From assembly GCF_000687165.1 (NCBI RefSeq), contig NZ_JMKU01000020.1, forward strand, positions 1 through 64,000: a stretch of 64,000 bases of DNA. The letters are read 5' to 3'. The notes under the pieces are model-generated. The model did not search any database, was not told the DNA's origin, and saw only the letters and a program-made list of their open reading frames with translations. Shown piece after piece: positions 36,574-44,507 of the stretch. The translations under genes and the position numbers were made by a program. Positions within the stretch are counted from its first letter, which is position 1. The number at the start of each line of letters is the position of its first letter. The DNA comes from Paracidovorax oryzae ATCC 19882. GTDB lineage: Bacteria > Pseudomonadota > Gammaproteobacteria > Burkholderiales > Burkholderiaceae_C.

Positions 36574-36586
36574 ATAGTGATTGCTA
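36574..36586. promoter_or_regulatory. TetR-type operator in MFS/TetR intergenic region
   Basis: ATAGTGATTGCTA matches the pair at 35093-35122 in 10 or more of 13 positions and is an imperfect inverted repeat (TAGT-GATT-GCTA). It lies between the divergent MFS and TetR genes, 17 bases before the chosen MFS start. Confidence 0.5.
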
Positions 36587-36646
36587 TCGTATAGTCAGCG
36601 GGCCCGGAATGCCATCCGCGATACCCTGGGAGAATCCCGAACCGAC

Positions 36647-37357
36647 ATGACCAAAACCGCCGCCTCCCGGCCCCGCCGGCCCCAGCCCGACCTGGCCACC
36701 AAAGTGCAGCCCGCGCAGCAGCGCGCGGCCGACACGTTCGAGCGCATCCTCGAAGCCGCCGCGCAGACCCTCGACGAGGTGGGCATCGAGCGGCTGTCCA
36801 CCAACCTGGTGTGCGAGCGGGCGGGGCTGACGCCCCCGGCCCTCTACCGCTACTTCCCCAACAAGTACGCGCTGCTGTCCGAACTGGGCCAGCGCCTGAT
36901 GCAGCGCCAGAACGAATGCGTGGGGCGCTGGATCGGCGCGGAAGTGTTCTCGCACGGCGAGCAGGCCCTGGCGAGCGCGCTGGAAGGGCTGCTGCTGGAC
37001 ACCTACGAGGTCACGCGCAGCACCCCCGCCGGGGTGTGGATCATGCGCGCCATGCGCGCCGTGCCCGCGCTGCAGCAGGTGCGGCTCGCCTCCCACGCCG
37101 AGGTGACGCAGGCGCAGACGCAGTTGCTCGCGCAGGTGCTGCCCGATACGGACCGCGGCGAGCTGCGCCTGGCCAGCCGCGTCGTGGTGGAGATGATCTA
37201 TGCCGCCGTGGAGATGCTGTTCGACGAGGCGCTGGACCCGAAGGCCGTGGCGCGCACCGTGGCCGCCATGCTGGCGAGCCAGCTGGGGCGCACGGCGCAG
37301 GCGGTGACCCCGGTGCCCGCCGCGGCCCCCCGGCCTGCGCGCAAACGCACGCGCTGA
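36647..37357 (+). CDS. TetR-family transcriptional regulator
   Basis: A 236-residue regulator from ATG 36647 (MTKTAASRPRRPQ). The TetR_N helix-turn-helix spans about 27-75: RAADTFERILEAAAQTLDEVGIERLSTNLVCERAGLTPPALYRYFPNKYALLSEL. The C-terminal ligand domain is helical with no recognisable subfamily, and a Pro/Ala/Arg tail ends the protein. A longer frame to 36581 adds non-conserved residues and runs through the operator. The likely targets are the divergent MFS gene, itself and, by motif sharing, the DUF2147-led operon. Confidence 0.88.
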   Translation: MTKTAASRPRRPQPDLATKVQPAQQRAADTFERILEAAAQTLDEVGIERLSTNLVCERAGLTPPALYRYFPNKYALLSELGQRLMQRQNECVGRWIGAEVFSHGEQALASALEGLLLDTYEVTRSTPAGVWIMRAMRAVPALQQVRLASHAEVTQAQTQLLAQVLPDTDRGELRLASRVVVEMIYAAVEMLFDEALDPKAVARTVAAMLASQLGRTAQAVTPVPAAAPRPARKRTR

Positions 37358-37376
37358 GCTCCGCCAGCGGGGAGGC

Positions 37377-38207
37377 CTACATCGCCCAGATGCGGGGCAG
37401 CCGGGCCGGCAGGCCCCAGAGCTGCCCGCGCCAGGCGCCCCAGGCCTGCCGCAGCAGTTCCATGGCCGGCTCCACCACGGGCGCCAGCACGCGCACCACC
37501 ACCACCTGCGGGTGCGGGCTGGTCGCGCCCGCGGTCTCCCGCAGCGCATGGGCATCGATCACGGCGCGGGCCGCGTCCAGGGCCGCCTCCCGGCGCTCCC
37601 GCGGCAGCGCCTCGCCGGCCACGAAAAACACCGACGCCAGGCAGCGGTGCCCGGCCAGCCCGAGGCGGCCGTCCATCAGCAGCGCGTCGGCGGCGTCGAT
37701 GTTGCCGCGCTCCAGCCAGATGCCGGGCACCTCGATGTGCTGCGTGAAGCGTCCTTCGGCGAAGGGCTGGCCCGAGTGCGGCAGGCCCAGCGCCGTCACG
37801 TCCCAGGCGATGCATTCGGCTCCCGGCGCGAGCGAGAGGGTGAGCCGGTTCTCGGCCTGGCAGGCGCTGTAGCAGAGCGCCTCCAGCGGCAGCCACTCGA
37901 GGCGCGCTCCGGCGGCCAGCGTGGCCTGCGTGCGCTGCAGCGCGGGAGCGCCGGTGGAGCGGTAGAAGCGCGTGGCGCCCGGCGTGGTCACGAGGCCGTG
38001 GGCTCCCGGCGCGACAGTGGCCGAGATGTCCAGCGTGTCCCCGCCCACCAGCCCGCCCGGTGGATGCACGAGCACGTTGTGGCAGATGCCGTCGCCCTCG
38101 GGGTAGAGGCTCTGCAGGATGCGCAGCGGTCCGTCGTGGAGGAAGCGGGCCACGGTGCGCGGGCCTTCCCGCCGGTAGTCCAGTTGCAGGCGGGCGTGCC
38201 AGGTCAT
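37377..38207 (-). CDS. ureD: Urease accessory protein UreD
   Basis: A 276-residue protein with clear UreD features: GPRTVARFLHDGPLRILQSLYPEGDGICHNVLVHPPGGLVGGDTL, TTPGATRFYRSTG, LEWLPLEALCYSACQAENRLTLSLAPGAECIAWDVTALGLP and the C-terminal APVVEPAMELLRQAW block. UreD is the scaffold (with UreF and UreG) that delivers nickel to the urease apoenzyme. Start ATG 38207 (MTWHARLQLDYRREG) is the usual beginning; ATG 38258 adds 17 residues. Unlike normal urease operons, no ureA/B/C/E/F/G follows: the neighbouring gene downstream is a convergent TetR gene. Confidence 0.92.
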   Translation of the reverse strand: MTWHARLQLDYRREGPRTVARFLHDGPLRILQSLYPEGDGICHNVLVHPPGGLVGGDTLDISATVAPGAHGLVTTPGATRFYRSTGAPALQRTQATLAAGARLEWLPLEALCYSACQAENRLTLSLAPGAECIAWDVTALGLPHSGQPFAEGRFTQHIEVPGIWLERGNIDAADALLMDGRLGLAGHRCLASVFFVAGEALPRERREAALDAARAVIDAHALRETAGATSPHPQVVVVRVLAPVVEPAMELLRQAWGAWRGQLWGLPARLPRIWAM

Positions 38208-38306
38208 CGGTCGTGGTTGCCTTGCGGGTCGTTGCGTGGGTTGGAGCGAGCGCCGCATGATAGCCGCGGCCCGCAGCGTCCCGGGGCCGGACGGCGCGCG
38301 CCGGGC

Positions 38307-38816
38307 TCAGGCCTTCCAGGCGCCCTCGTGCGATGCGGAGGCTTCGGCGACCAGCGCCGGGCCGATGCATTCGATCGGGTGCGGCGAGGCATCGAAGACG
38401 TCGCGGCAGGAGAGCTCGGCATCGCGCTGGTCCTGCCGCTCGCCGCGGAAGCCGCGCAGGCGCACCGCGTCGATGCCGTACACCACGCGGCCGATGTTGG
38501 CCCAGAAAATGGCGCCCGCGCACATCACGCAGGGCTCGCCCGACGAGTACAGCGTGGCGCGGGCCAGGACCTCGCGCGCATGCTGCGGGCTCGCCACGCG
38601 GATGGCGGAGGTTTCCGCGTGCGCCGTGCAGTCGCCGGTTTCTCCGTTGGCGTTCCAGGCTTGCGCGAGCACCGTGCCGTCGTCGCCGACGATCACCGCG
38701 CCGAACGGCCGGTTGCCGCGCGCGCGGGCCTGGTCCGCCAGGGCGATGGCCTGCCGCAGGTAGCGGCCGTCGCGTTCGTCCAGCGGCACTTCCCCGGGCA
38801 GGGCCATGGCGCTCAT
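38307..38816 (-). CDS. Guanine-deaminase-like nucleoside/base deaminase
   Basis: A 169-residue cytidine-deaminase-like zinc enzyme. H66 and E68 in CTAHAETSA with C96 and C99 in EPCVMCAGAIFW form the zinc and proton-shuttle site. Overall similarity points to the guanine deaminase/tRNA-adenosine deaminase branch, and RPFGAVIVGDDG is typical of free-base deaminases. Start ATG 38816 overlaps the stop of the binding-protein gene (ATGA), indicating coupling. A paralogue is at 51613-52140, also next to an NMT1-type binding protein. Confidence 0.85.
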   Translation of the reverse strand: MSAMALPGEVPLDERDGRYLRQAIALADQARARGNRPFGAVIVGDDGTVLAQAWNANGETGDCTAHAETSAIRVASPQHAREVLARATLYSSGEPCVMCAGAIFWANIGRVVYGIDAVRLRGFRGERQDQRDAELSCRDVFDASPHPIECIGPALVAEASASHEGAWKA

Positions 38817-39835
38817 GCGGCGCCTTTCGGGCCCGCGGGCAGGAAGCCGGGGTTGAATACCCGCTCGGGCGCGGGCTTCGCGGCCAGCTGGAACACGGTG
38901 GCCACCTCGTCGATCTGGCGCCCGAGCACGCCGGGCTGCACGCTGCCCAGGGCCTGGGCCGGCAGGTCGGGCGGCGCCAGGTACTGCCGGGTGATGGACC
39001 AGCGCTCGCGCTCCACATCCATGTTGAGGATGGGCTCGCGCGCCTTGATGGCGGCCAGTGCCGCATCGGGGTTGGCGAGGGTTTCGCGCAGCGCCCGCTG
39101 GCTGGCGCGCAGGAAGCCGCGCGCCACCTCGGGCTTTTCCTGCAGCAGCCGGCCCGCCAGCAGGGCGTTGCCGTACAGGTGCAGCCCGGCCTTGCCGTAC
39201 TCGAGCACGGCGAGATCCCGGGGCGGCATGCGCGCGAACAGCGACACGGCGGAGTCATGGAAATAGGTGGCGGCATCGACATCGCCGCGCACCATCACGT
39301 TGTCGCGGGCGCTGAAGTCGGTCGTCACCCACTCGAAGAGATCGGGGCCGGTCTTGAGCGCGCGCGCCACCATGGGCCAGCAGCGGCGCGTGGATTCGAC
39401 CGCCGCCGCGGCCACGCGCTTGCCCTTGAGCGAGAGGAAGTCGGTGGTGATGCCGCGGTCCTTGCGGCCGATGATGACGAAGGGCGCGCGCTGGTAGTAC
39501 TGGTAGATGGCCTGCACCGGCGTGCCGGGGTTCTGGGCCTGGAACTCGACCAGGGAGCTGAGGTCGCCCAGGCCCAGGTCGTAGGCGCCGCTGGCTACGC
39601 GCGTGATGGACGCGACGGAGCCCGAGCCCACGTCGATGCTCACGTCCAGTCCCTCTTCCTTGTAGTAGCCCTTGGCAAGCGCGAGGAAGAAGGGCGACGT
39701 CTGGCTGGTGACGCGGAAGTCGAGCGTGAACTTCAGCGGAACGAGCGTGCCCTGCGCATGGACGAAGGGCGCGAATGGCGCGCCCAGCGCGGCGGTGGTG
39801 GCGAGGGAGCGTGAGAGAAACTGGCGTCGTTGCAT
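38813..39835 (-). CDS. ABC transporter substrate-binding protein, NMT1/THI5-like
   Basis: A 340-residue periplasmic binding protein. Start ATG 39835 gives MQRRQFLSRSLATTAALGAPFAPFVHAQG, a twin-arginine-like signal. FTLDFRVTSQTSPFFLALAKGYYKEEGLDVSIDVGSGS and ASGAYDLGLGDLSSLVEF are the NMT1/SsuA-like pattern; such proteins bind pyrimidines, riboflavin, sulfonates or similar compounds. No permease or ATPase gene adjoins it; it may use the importer at 48728-50325, whose binding protein is a relative. It is followed by a coupled deaminase, which suggests a base or nucleoside substrate. Confidence 0.85.
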   Translation of the reverse strand: MQRRQFLSRSLATTAALGAPFAPFVHAQGTLVPLKFTLDFRVTSQTSPFFLALAKGYYKEEGLDVSIDVGSGSVASITRVASGAYDLGLGDLSSLVEFQAQNPGTPVQAIYQYYQRAPFVIIGRKDRGITTDFLSLKGKRVAAAAVESTRRCWPMVARALKTGPDLFEWVTTDFSARDNVMVRGDVDAATYFHDSAVSLFARMPPRDLAVLEYGKAGLHLYGNALLAGRLLQEKPEVARGFLRASQRALRETLANPDAALAAIKAREPILNMDVERERWSITRQYLAPPDLPAQALGSVQPGVLGRQIDEVATVFQLAAKPAPERVFNPGFLPAGPKGAA

Positions 39836-39973
39836 GGCCGTGCCTCGGTGGTCATTGCGGGATGGCCGGTGCGCCGCTCGGCGTGCGCCGCGCGCAAGGG
39901 CACGGCGCACCGCCGGGCGCGCACCGGTGCGGATCGAGCAATTTCCGGGCGACGGCGGGGCGGGCCCCACCGT

Positions 39974-40221
39974 GCTGAACGCTTCTACTCGCCGGCGTCA
40001 ATGCATGAAGCGTGCCCATCGTGACGCCGCCGGCACGGCATGCGCGAAAGCCGGGGCAGGCGGCGTTGGTGCTGCGTTGGTGCGCCATGGGCGCGCCGGC
40101 AGTGCACGGCATTCCCGTATTCCTCGTTCTGGTGCGCGCGGTCACCGCGGCAGGGCGGGGACGGCGGTTTTGCCTGGCCCGCGGATTGCATCCGGCCCTG
40201 GCGAGAGTAGAAGCGTTCAGC
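39974..40221. repeat. Perfect 17-bp inverted repeat enclosing 214 bp
   Basis: GCTGAACGCTTCTACTC at 39974-39990 is the exact reverse complement of GAGTAGAAGCGTTCAGC at 40205-40221. The copies lie in the middle of a divergent intergenic region. This could be a pair of operators, one facing each gene, or the ends of a small non-autonomous element. No target-site duplication is visible next to the repeats, which argues weakly for the operator reading. Confidence 0.75.
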
Positions 40222-40281
40222 AGGGCCGCCACCCCGTTTGCAGGGAGGGCGGCCGGCGGGTCATTGCTCTTGAAGCCGGAA

Positions 40282-40308
40282 CCGGCACCGTGCCCGGCAC
40301 GGTGCCGG
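40282..40308. promoter_or_regulatory. 27-bp near-perfect palindrome upstream of the oxygenase gene
   Basis: Two 13-bp arms, CCGGCACCGTGCC and GGCACGGTGCCGG, flank a single C at 40295. The site is about 100 bases before the ATG at 40409. It may be a regulator binding site or an RNA hairpin in the leader; there is no T run, so a terminator is less likely. Confidence 0.55.
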
Positions 40309-40408
40309 CGCCTTTCCCACTTCAAGGGCCTGCGCCGCGTGCGCCATGGATGGTGACCATGTGCGTGCCTCCATGGCCCTTGCATGCTGCAACGACAAGG
40401 AAACCACC

Positions 40409-41425
40409 ATGACTTCTGCCACCATCCCCGGCACGGCGACCGACCACTCCGGCGTCCGGGAGGAGCTCTCCCGCGAGGCCCGCATGGGCGGCCTGGGCGA
40501 GGAAACGCGCGAGCGCGAGGTGCGCTGCATCGACATCTCGGATTTCGACCGCCGCAAGGAAGAGATCGCCGAACAGCTCTGGAGCGCGTCCGTCGATATC
40601 GGCTTCTTCCAGGTGTCCCACCACGGCATTCCCATCGAGGACATCCGCGCGGCCTTCGCGCGGGCCGAGGCCTTCTTCGCGCTGCCGCGCGAGACCAAGG
40701 CGCAGTGGCCGCTCGCGCGCAACGCGGGCTGGGAGCACAAGGCGCAGATCCGCCCCTCCACCCGCACGCCGGACCAGAAGGAGTCCTACCAGGTCACGCG
40801 CCCGCGCATGGAGGGCCTCTGGCCGACGGAGGAGGAACTGCCGGGCTTCCGCGCGGCGACGCTGGCCTTCGAGCGCCAGTGCTGGGAGGTGGGCATGCGC
40901 CTGCTTTCGTGCTTCGCGTGGAAGCTGGGGTTCGACGACGCGTTCTTCACCCGCGCGCACGATCCGGCCGTGCCCGCCTACCAGAGCACGCTGCGCATGC
41001 TGCATTACTTCGCGGTGGATCCGGCGCTGAAGGACGAGCTGGGGCTCTGGCGCGCGGGCGCGCACACCGATTTCGACTGCCTGACGCTGCTGTTCCAGCG
41101 CCCGGGGCAGGGTGGACTGCAGGTGCTGCCCGGCAAGGAGATGGAGGGCCGCCGCTGGACGCCCGTGGAGCCCGCGGAAGGGGTGGTCACCTGCAACATC
41201 GGCGACATGCTCACGCGCTGGAGCGACGACGTGCTGCCCAGCAACTTCCACCGGGTGCGCAATCCGTTGCCGCACGAGTACCAGGGAGCGCGCTACAGCC
41301 TGGCGTTCTTCTGCCAGGCCAACGAGGATGCGGTGATCGCGGGCCCGGCCGGCACGCATCCGCCGATCACGGCGGGCGAGTACCTGAAGCAGCGCATCAG
41401 CGCGAACTTCTCCAACCGCTACTGA
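40409..41425 (+). CDS. Fe(II)/2-oxoglutarate-dependent oxygenase, isopenicillin N synthase-like
   Basis: A 338-residue oxygenase. The metal triad is H219 and D221 in AHTDFD plus H281 in NFHRVRNP, and R295-x-S297 (RYSLAFF) binds the 2-oxoglutarate carboxylate. DIGFFQVSHHGIP is the usual N-terminal DIOX_N motif. Members hydroxylate or desaturate many small molecules; the substrate is unknown. Start ATG 40409 has AAGGAA upstream. It is divergent from an NMT1-type binding protein and deaminase and may act on the same class of compounds. Confidence 0.9.
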   Translation: MTSATIPGTATDHSGVREELSREARMGGLGEETREREVRCIDISDFDRRKEEIAEQLWSASVDIGFFQVSHHGIPIEDIRAAFARAEAFFALPRETKAQWPLARNAGWEHKAQIRPSTRTPDQKESYQVTRPRMEGLWPTEEELPGFRAATLAFERQCWEVGMRLLSCFAWKLGFDDAFFTRAHDPAVPAYQSTLRMLHYFAVDPALKDELGLWRAGAHTDFDCLTLLFQRPGQGGLQVLPGKEMEGRRWTPVEPAEGVVTCNIGDMLTRWSDDVLPSNFHRVRNPLPHEYQGARYSLAFFCQANEDAVIAGPAGTHPPITAGEYLKQRISANFSNRY

Positions 41426-41437
41426 CGGCAGTGGAGG

Positions 41438-41698
41438 TCAGCGCGCGCCCCGCTGGGGAGGGCGCGGGCCTCCGCGGCCTTCGATGTGCCGGAAGGTCAG
41501 GCGGCCCTTGTTGAGGTCATAGGGGGACAGTTCCAGCGACACGCGGTCGCCGGCGAGCACGCGGATGCGGTGCTTGCGCATCTTGCCGCCCGCATAGGCG
41601 ATGAGCTGGTGCCCGTTGTCCAGGGTCACGCGGAAGCGGGAGTCGGGGAGGACTTCCTCCACTTTGCCTTGCATTTCGATCAGGTCTTCTTTGGACAC
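41438..41698 (-). CDS. infA: Translation initiation factor IF-1 paralogue
   Basis: An 86-residue protein of the IF-1 S1/OB fold: [71 protein letters not shown] is the standard IF-1 core, with a Gly/Arg/Pro tail longer than usual. Translation starts at GTG 41698 with a good AAGGAG (minus strand, 41703-41708). It is not next to ribosomal-protein genes, as the main infA normally is, so it is probably the second copy that many betaproteobacteria carry. Confidence 0.93.
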   Translation of the reverse strand: MSKEDLIEMQGKVEEVLPDSRFRVTLDNGHQLIAYAGGKMRKHRIRVLAGDRVSLELSPYDLNKGRLTFRHIEGRGGPRPPQRGAR

Positions 41699-41752
41699 GG
41701 AACTCCTTCGGATGGTGGGAAAGAAAGGGATGGATGGACGCGGGGCCGTGCG

Positions 41753-41965
41753 TCAGGCCGCGCCGTGCAGGGCGATGTGCCGGCCCTGGTCGATGGCATA
41801 GAGCGAGGCCAGGGCATCGCTGTCGAACTGCGGCAGGAAGCGGAAGACGCGGTCGTGCATGCCGCGGCGGACGGAGACGGAGGCGGTGTAGCGGCCCGAG
41901 TCGATGCGCCGGGTGAGCGGCGTGACGAGGTAGCGGCCCACTGCCAGGGCGACTGGTGTGTGCAT
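41753..41965 (-). CDS. Small conserved-looking protein of unknown function
   Basis: A 70-residue frame from ATG 41965 (MHTPVALAVGRYLVTPLTRRIDSG), ending RHIALHGAA. The composition is normal for a protein (alternating hydrophobic and charged residues, SVRRGMHDRVFRFLPQFDSDALASLYAIDQ), and the frame extends upstream only through a less plausible stretch. It lies 54 bases upstream of infA on the same strand and may be co-transcribed with it. I do not recognise the family. Confidence 0.5.
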   Translation of the reverse strand: MHTPVALAVGRYLVTPLTRRIDSGRYTASVSVRRGMHDRVFRFLPQFDSDALASLYAIDQGRHIALHGAA

Positions 41966-42377
41966 GTCGGAACGATAAAAAGCGGGCGTGCGGCGCGCGC
42001 ACGCGGGGAAACACAGGACGCCGGTGGAGGCCGGGCGCGGCCGGATGGGAGGCCGGCGGCGTGGAAGCAGGTGGCGGAAGCCGCCAGGGGCGACGCGGGC
42101 CGGGAGTCCGGAACGGAGCGCGTCGTGAAAAAAGGAAGGAGCTTGCCGGAAGGAAGGCGGGCCGTGGTGCGGGCCCTGTGCGGCGGGGCATGCGGGACGA
42201 TGCGTGCGCCGTGGGCCCCGGCAAGGCAGGCATGTCGCCAGGGCGGGGCACAGTGTAGCGCATGCGCGCCGGCCCGTGCGCGGCAATGGCCATGTGTTGC
42301 TTGCTGGCAATGGGCCATCACGCCTGCATGCTGCCGTGCTAGCCTGTGCCTTGATTTTCCAACCGAAGGTACGTTGC

Positions 42378-42590
42378 ATGGCTATCGTCACCACTTCCAC
42401 CGCCCGGATGGGCGAACTGCGTGAGGCATTGCCCCGCATTGACCGGTTGCTGCGCAGCAACCAGGCGGGCCAGATCGGCGAGGACGTGATCGACGAACTC
42501 GTTCAATGCGCCTGGATGGAGTGGAACGCGGGTGCGCTGCGCCTGACGGCCACGGGCCAGAACATCTGCCGCCAGATGCAGGCCCGCTGA
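42378..42590 (+). CDS. Small helical protein of unknown function
   Basis: A 70-residue frame from ATG 42378 (MAIVTTSTARMGELREALPRIDRLLRS), ending ATGQNICRQMQAR. It appears wholly helical, with no signal or membrane segment. CGAAGG about 8 bases before the ATG is a plausible ribosome-binding site. Family unknown. The gene is divergent from the small protein at 41753-41965. Confidence 0.55.
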   Translation: MAIVTTSTARMGELREALPRIDRLLRSNQAGQIGEDVIDELVQCAWMEWNAGALRLTATGQNICRQMQAR

Positions 42591-42639
42591 CCACGGCGCG
42601 CGCAAACGTTTGCGCCTGGCCGTGGCGCCATGGCCGCCA

Positions 42640-43452
42640 TCACTCCGGCCGCGCCGCGCGCCAGGGCGCCATCCACTCCAGCCCCGCGCGGGTGCCACCC
42701 GCTTCCGCGCCGCGCGCAGGGCGGTATTCGCAGCCGATCCAGCCGGCATATCCCAGCGCATCGACAAGCCGGAAAAGATAGGGGTAGTGCAGTTCGCCCA
42801 CGTCGGGTTCGTGGCGTTCCGGCACGCCGGCGACCTGCAGGTGGCCCACGCGGCCCGTGGGCAGGTAGCGGCGCAGCTTCGTGGCCACGTCGCCTTCGGC
42901 CACCTGGCAGTGGTAGAGGTCCATCTGCACCTGCACGTGCGGGCTGCCGAACGCTTCGACCCAGGCGTGCGCCGCGTCCTGCCGCTGCAGGAAATAGCCG
43001 GGCATGTCGCGGCCGTTGATGGGCTCGATCATCAGCGTGATGCCGTGCGGAGCCGCCAGGGCCGCCGCGCCGCGCAGGTTGGCGGCGTAGGTGGCGTGCA
43101 GGGCCGCGGGGTCCGTGCCTTCTGGCGCGATGCCGGCCATCACGTGGATGCGCGGGCAGGCCAGGGCCCGGGCATAGGCGATGGCCTGCGCGATGCCGTC
43201 GCGGAACTCCGCCTCCCGGCCCGGCAGGCAGGCCAGGCCGCGTTCGCCGGCCTCCCAATCGCCCGGCGGGGCGTTGAACAGCACCTGCTGCAGCCCATGG
43301 CGGTGCAGCAGGGTGGCCAGCCGGTCGGCCGGATGGGCATAGGGGAACAGGTACTCGACCCCGCGGAAGCCATCCCGGGCCGCGGCGGCGAAGCGGTCGG
43401 TGAACTCCATCTCCGGATAGAGCATGGACAGGTTGGCGGCGAAGCGGGGCAT
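42640..43452 (-). CDS. Hydroxypyruvate isomerase / 2-oxo-tetronate isomerase-like (Hyi/OtnI)
   Basis: A 270-residue xylose-isomerase-like TIM barrel. [38 protein letters not shown] is the Hyi opening, and [44 protein letters not shown] and IGCEYRP carry the metal-binding Glu/Asp/His residues. Such enzymes interconvert hydroxypyruvate and tartronate semialdehyde or 2-oxo-tetronates in glyoxylate and sugar-acid catabolism. A convergent small gene lies downstream and an SDR gene upstream on the same strand. Confidence 0.9.
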   Translation of the reverse strand: MPRFAANLSMLYPEMEFTDRFAAAARDGFRGVEYLFPYAHPADRLATLLHRHGLQQVLFNAPPGDWEAGERGLACLPGREAEFRDGIAQAIAYARALACPRIHVMAGIAPEGTDPAALHATYAANLRGAAALAAPHGITLMIEPINGRDMPGYFLQRQDAAHAWVEAFGSPHVQVQMDLYHCQVAEGDVATKLRRYLPTGRVGHLQVAGVPERHEPDVGELHYPYLFRLVDALGYAGWIGCEYRPARGAEAGGTRAGLEWMAPWRAARPE

Positions 43453-43529
43453 TGGACGGCGGGGCTGGACGGCGGTGCGCCATTGTGCCGGGCCGCCCCC
43501 GTCCCCTTGCCCGGTGCCCTGGCCCGGTG

Positions 43530-44309
43530 CTATTGCTCGGCGTAGTGGTACGTCAAGCCGCCGTCCACGAAGTGGGTGCCGCCCGTGATGTAGCGGGCCT
43601 CGTCTCCCGCCAGGAAGGCCACCAGCCCGGCCACGTCCTCGGGCTGGCCCATGCGGCCCAGGGGGATCTGCGCATTGAGCGCGCGCATCTGCTCGGGGTT
43701 GTCCATCAGTTGCGCATTGATCGGGGTGGCGATGGCGCCCGGCGCGACGTTGTTGATGCGGATGCCCAGCGGGGCGAGCTCGCTCGCGAGGTTGCGCGCC
43801 AGCATGCGCAGCGCGCCCTTGCTCGCGCAGTACGAGGCGAAATGCGGGAAGGCGATCTCCTCGTGCACCGAGCTGATGTTGACGATGGCGCCCCCGTCCT
43901 TGCGCGTGCGCAGGTGCCGCACGAAGGCCTGCGTGGCGAAGAACAGGCCCTTCACGTTGGTGTCCATCACGAGGTCGTAGTCTTCCTCGGTCACGTCCCA
44001 GAAGTCGGCGCGGCGCTCCACGCCCGCGTTGTTCACCAGGATGTCCAGCCCGCCGAGCGCCTGCGCGGCCTCGTCCACCAGCCGGCCCGCTTCAGCGGCG
44101 CCGCGGCTCAGGTCCGCGGCCACGTACACCGCGCGGCGCCCGAGCGCGGCGATGCATTCGATGAGCCCGCCGGGCGCGCCGTCGGGATTGCGGCCGTTGA
44201 GAACGACGTCGGCACCGTCCTGCGCGAGCCGCAGCGCGATTGCTGCGCCAATGCCCTGTGTGCTGCCGGTGACGAGGGCCTTGCGGCCTGCGAGACGTCC
44301 TGGGACCAT
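43530..44309 (-). CDS. SDR-family oxidoreductase, glucose 1-dehydrogenase-like
   Basis: A 259-residue classical [14 protein letters not shown] is the NAD(P)-binding loop, NNAGVERR the structural motif, S in NISSVHEEI, and YCASK (Y-x-x-x-K) the catalytic pair. Start ATG 44309 is supported by AGGAAAGG a few bases upstream. Related proteins oxidise glucose or other polyols or reduce 3-oxoacyl groups. It precedes the isomerase gene on the same strand (77-base gap), so a shared sugar pathway is possible. Confidence 0.9.
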   Translation of the reverse strand: MVPGRLAGRKALVTGSTQGIGAAIALRLAQDGADVVLNGRNPDGAPGGLIECIAALGRRAVYVAADLSRGAAEAGRLVDEAAQALGGLDILVNNAGVERRADFWDVTEEDYDLVMDTNVKGLFFATQAFVRHLRTRKDGGAIVNISSVHEEIAFPHFASYCASKGALRMLARNLASELAPLGIRINNVAPGAIATPINAQLMDNPEQMRALNAQIPLGRMGQPEDVAGLVAFLAGDEARYITGGTHFVDGGLTYHYAEQ

Positions 44310-44507
44310 GGGATTGCCTTTCCTGAAGAGCCGATGGAGATCCCGCCACTGTAGGGATGGTGCAAGGGCCTCCGCGTAGTCCGGCGCCCCGGCCCCGCGT
44401 GCGCCGGCAATGCCTGCCGCCCCCGTGCGCACTGCGGAGTCGGGTTTCCGCGGATTGCTTCGCGCCTCCGGTGGGCGTGGCGGGGGCGAGCCGACAGGAT
44501 GGGGCAC

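Larger units (their letters stand above)
39836..40408. other. 573-bp divergent intergenic region
   Basis: No supportable gene. It holds a long-range 17-bp inverted repeat (39974-39990 and 40205-40221) and a 27-bp palindrome (40282-40308), listed separately. Promoters for the binding-protein gene and the oxygenase gene must lie here. Confidence 0.5.

Noticed and set aside
39974-40221. MITE annotation for the inverted-repeat segment
   Set aside because: No target-site duplication is visible and no second copy exists in the window, so it is listed only as a repeat.
44459-44498. TTCGC upstream of the large gene as a PIP box half
   Set aside because: No second TTCG occurs at the required spacing.
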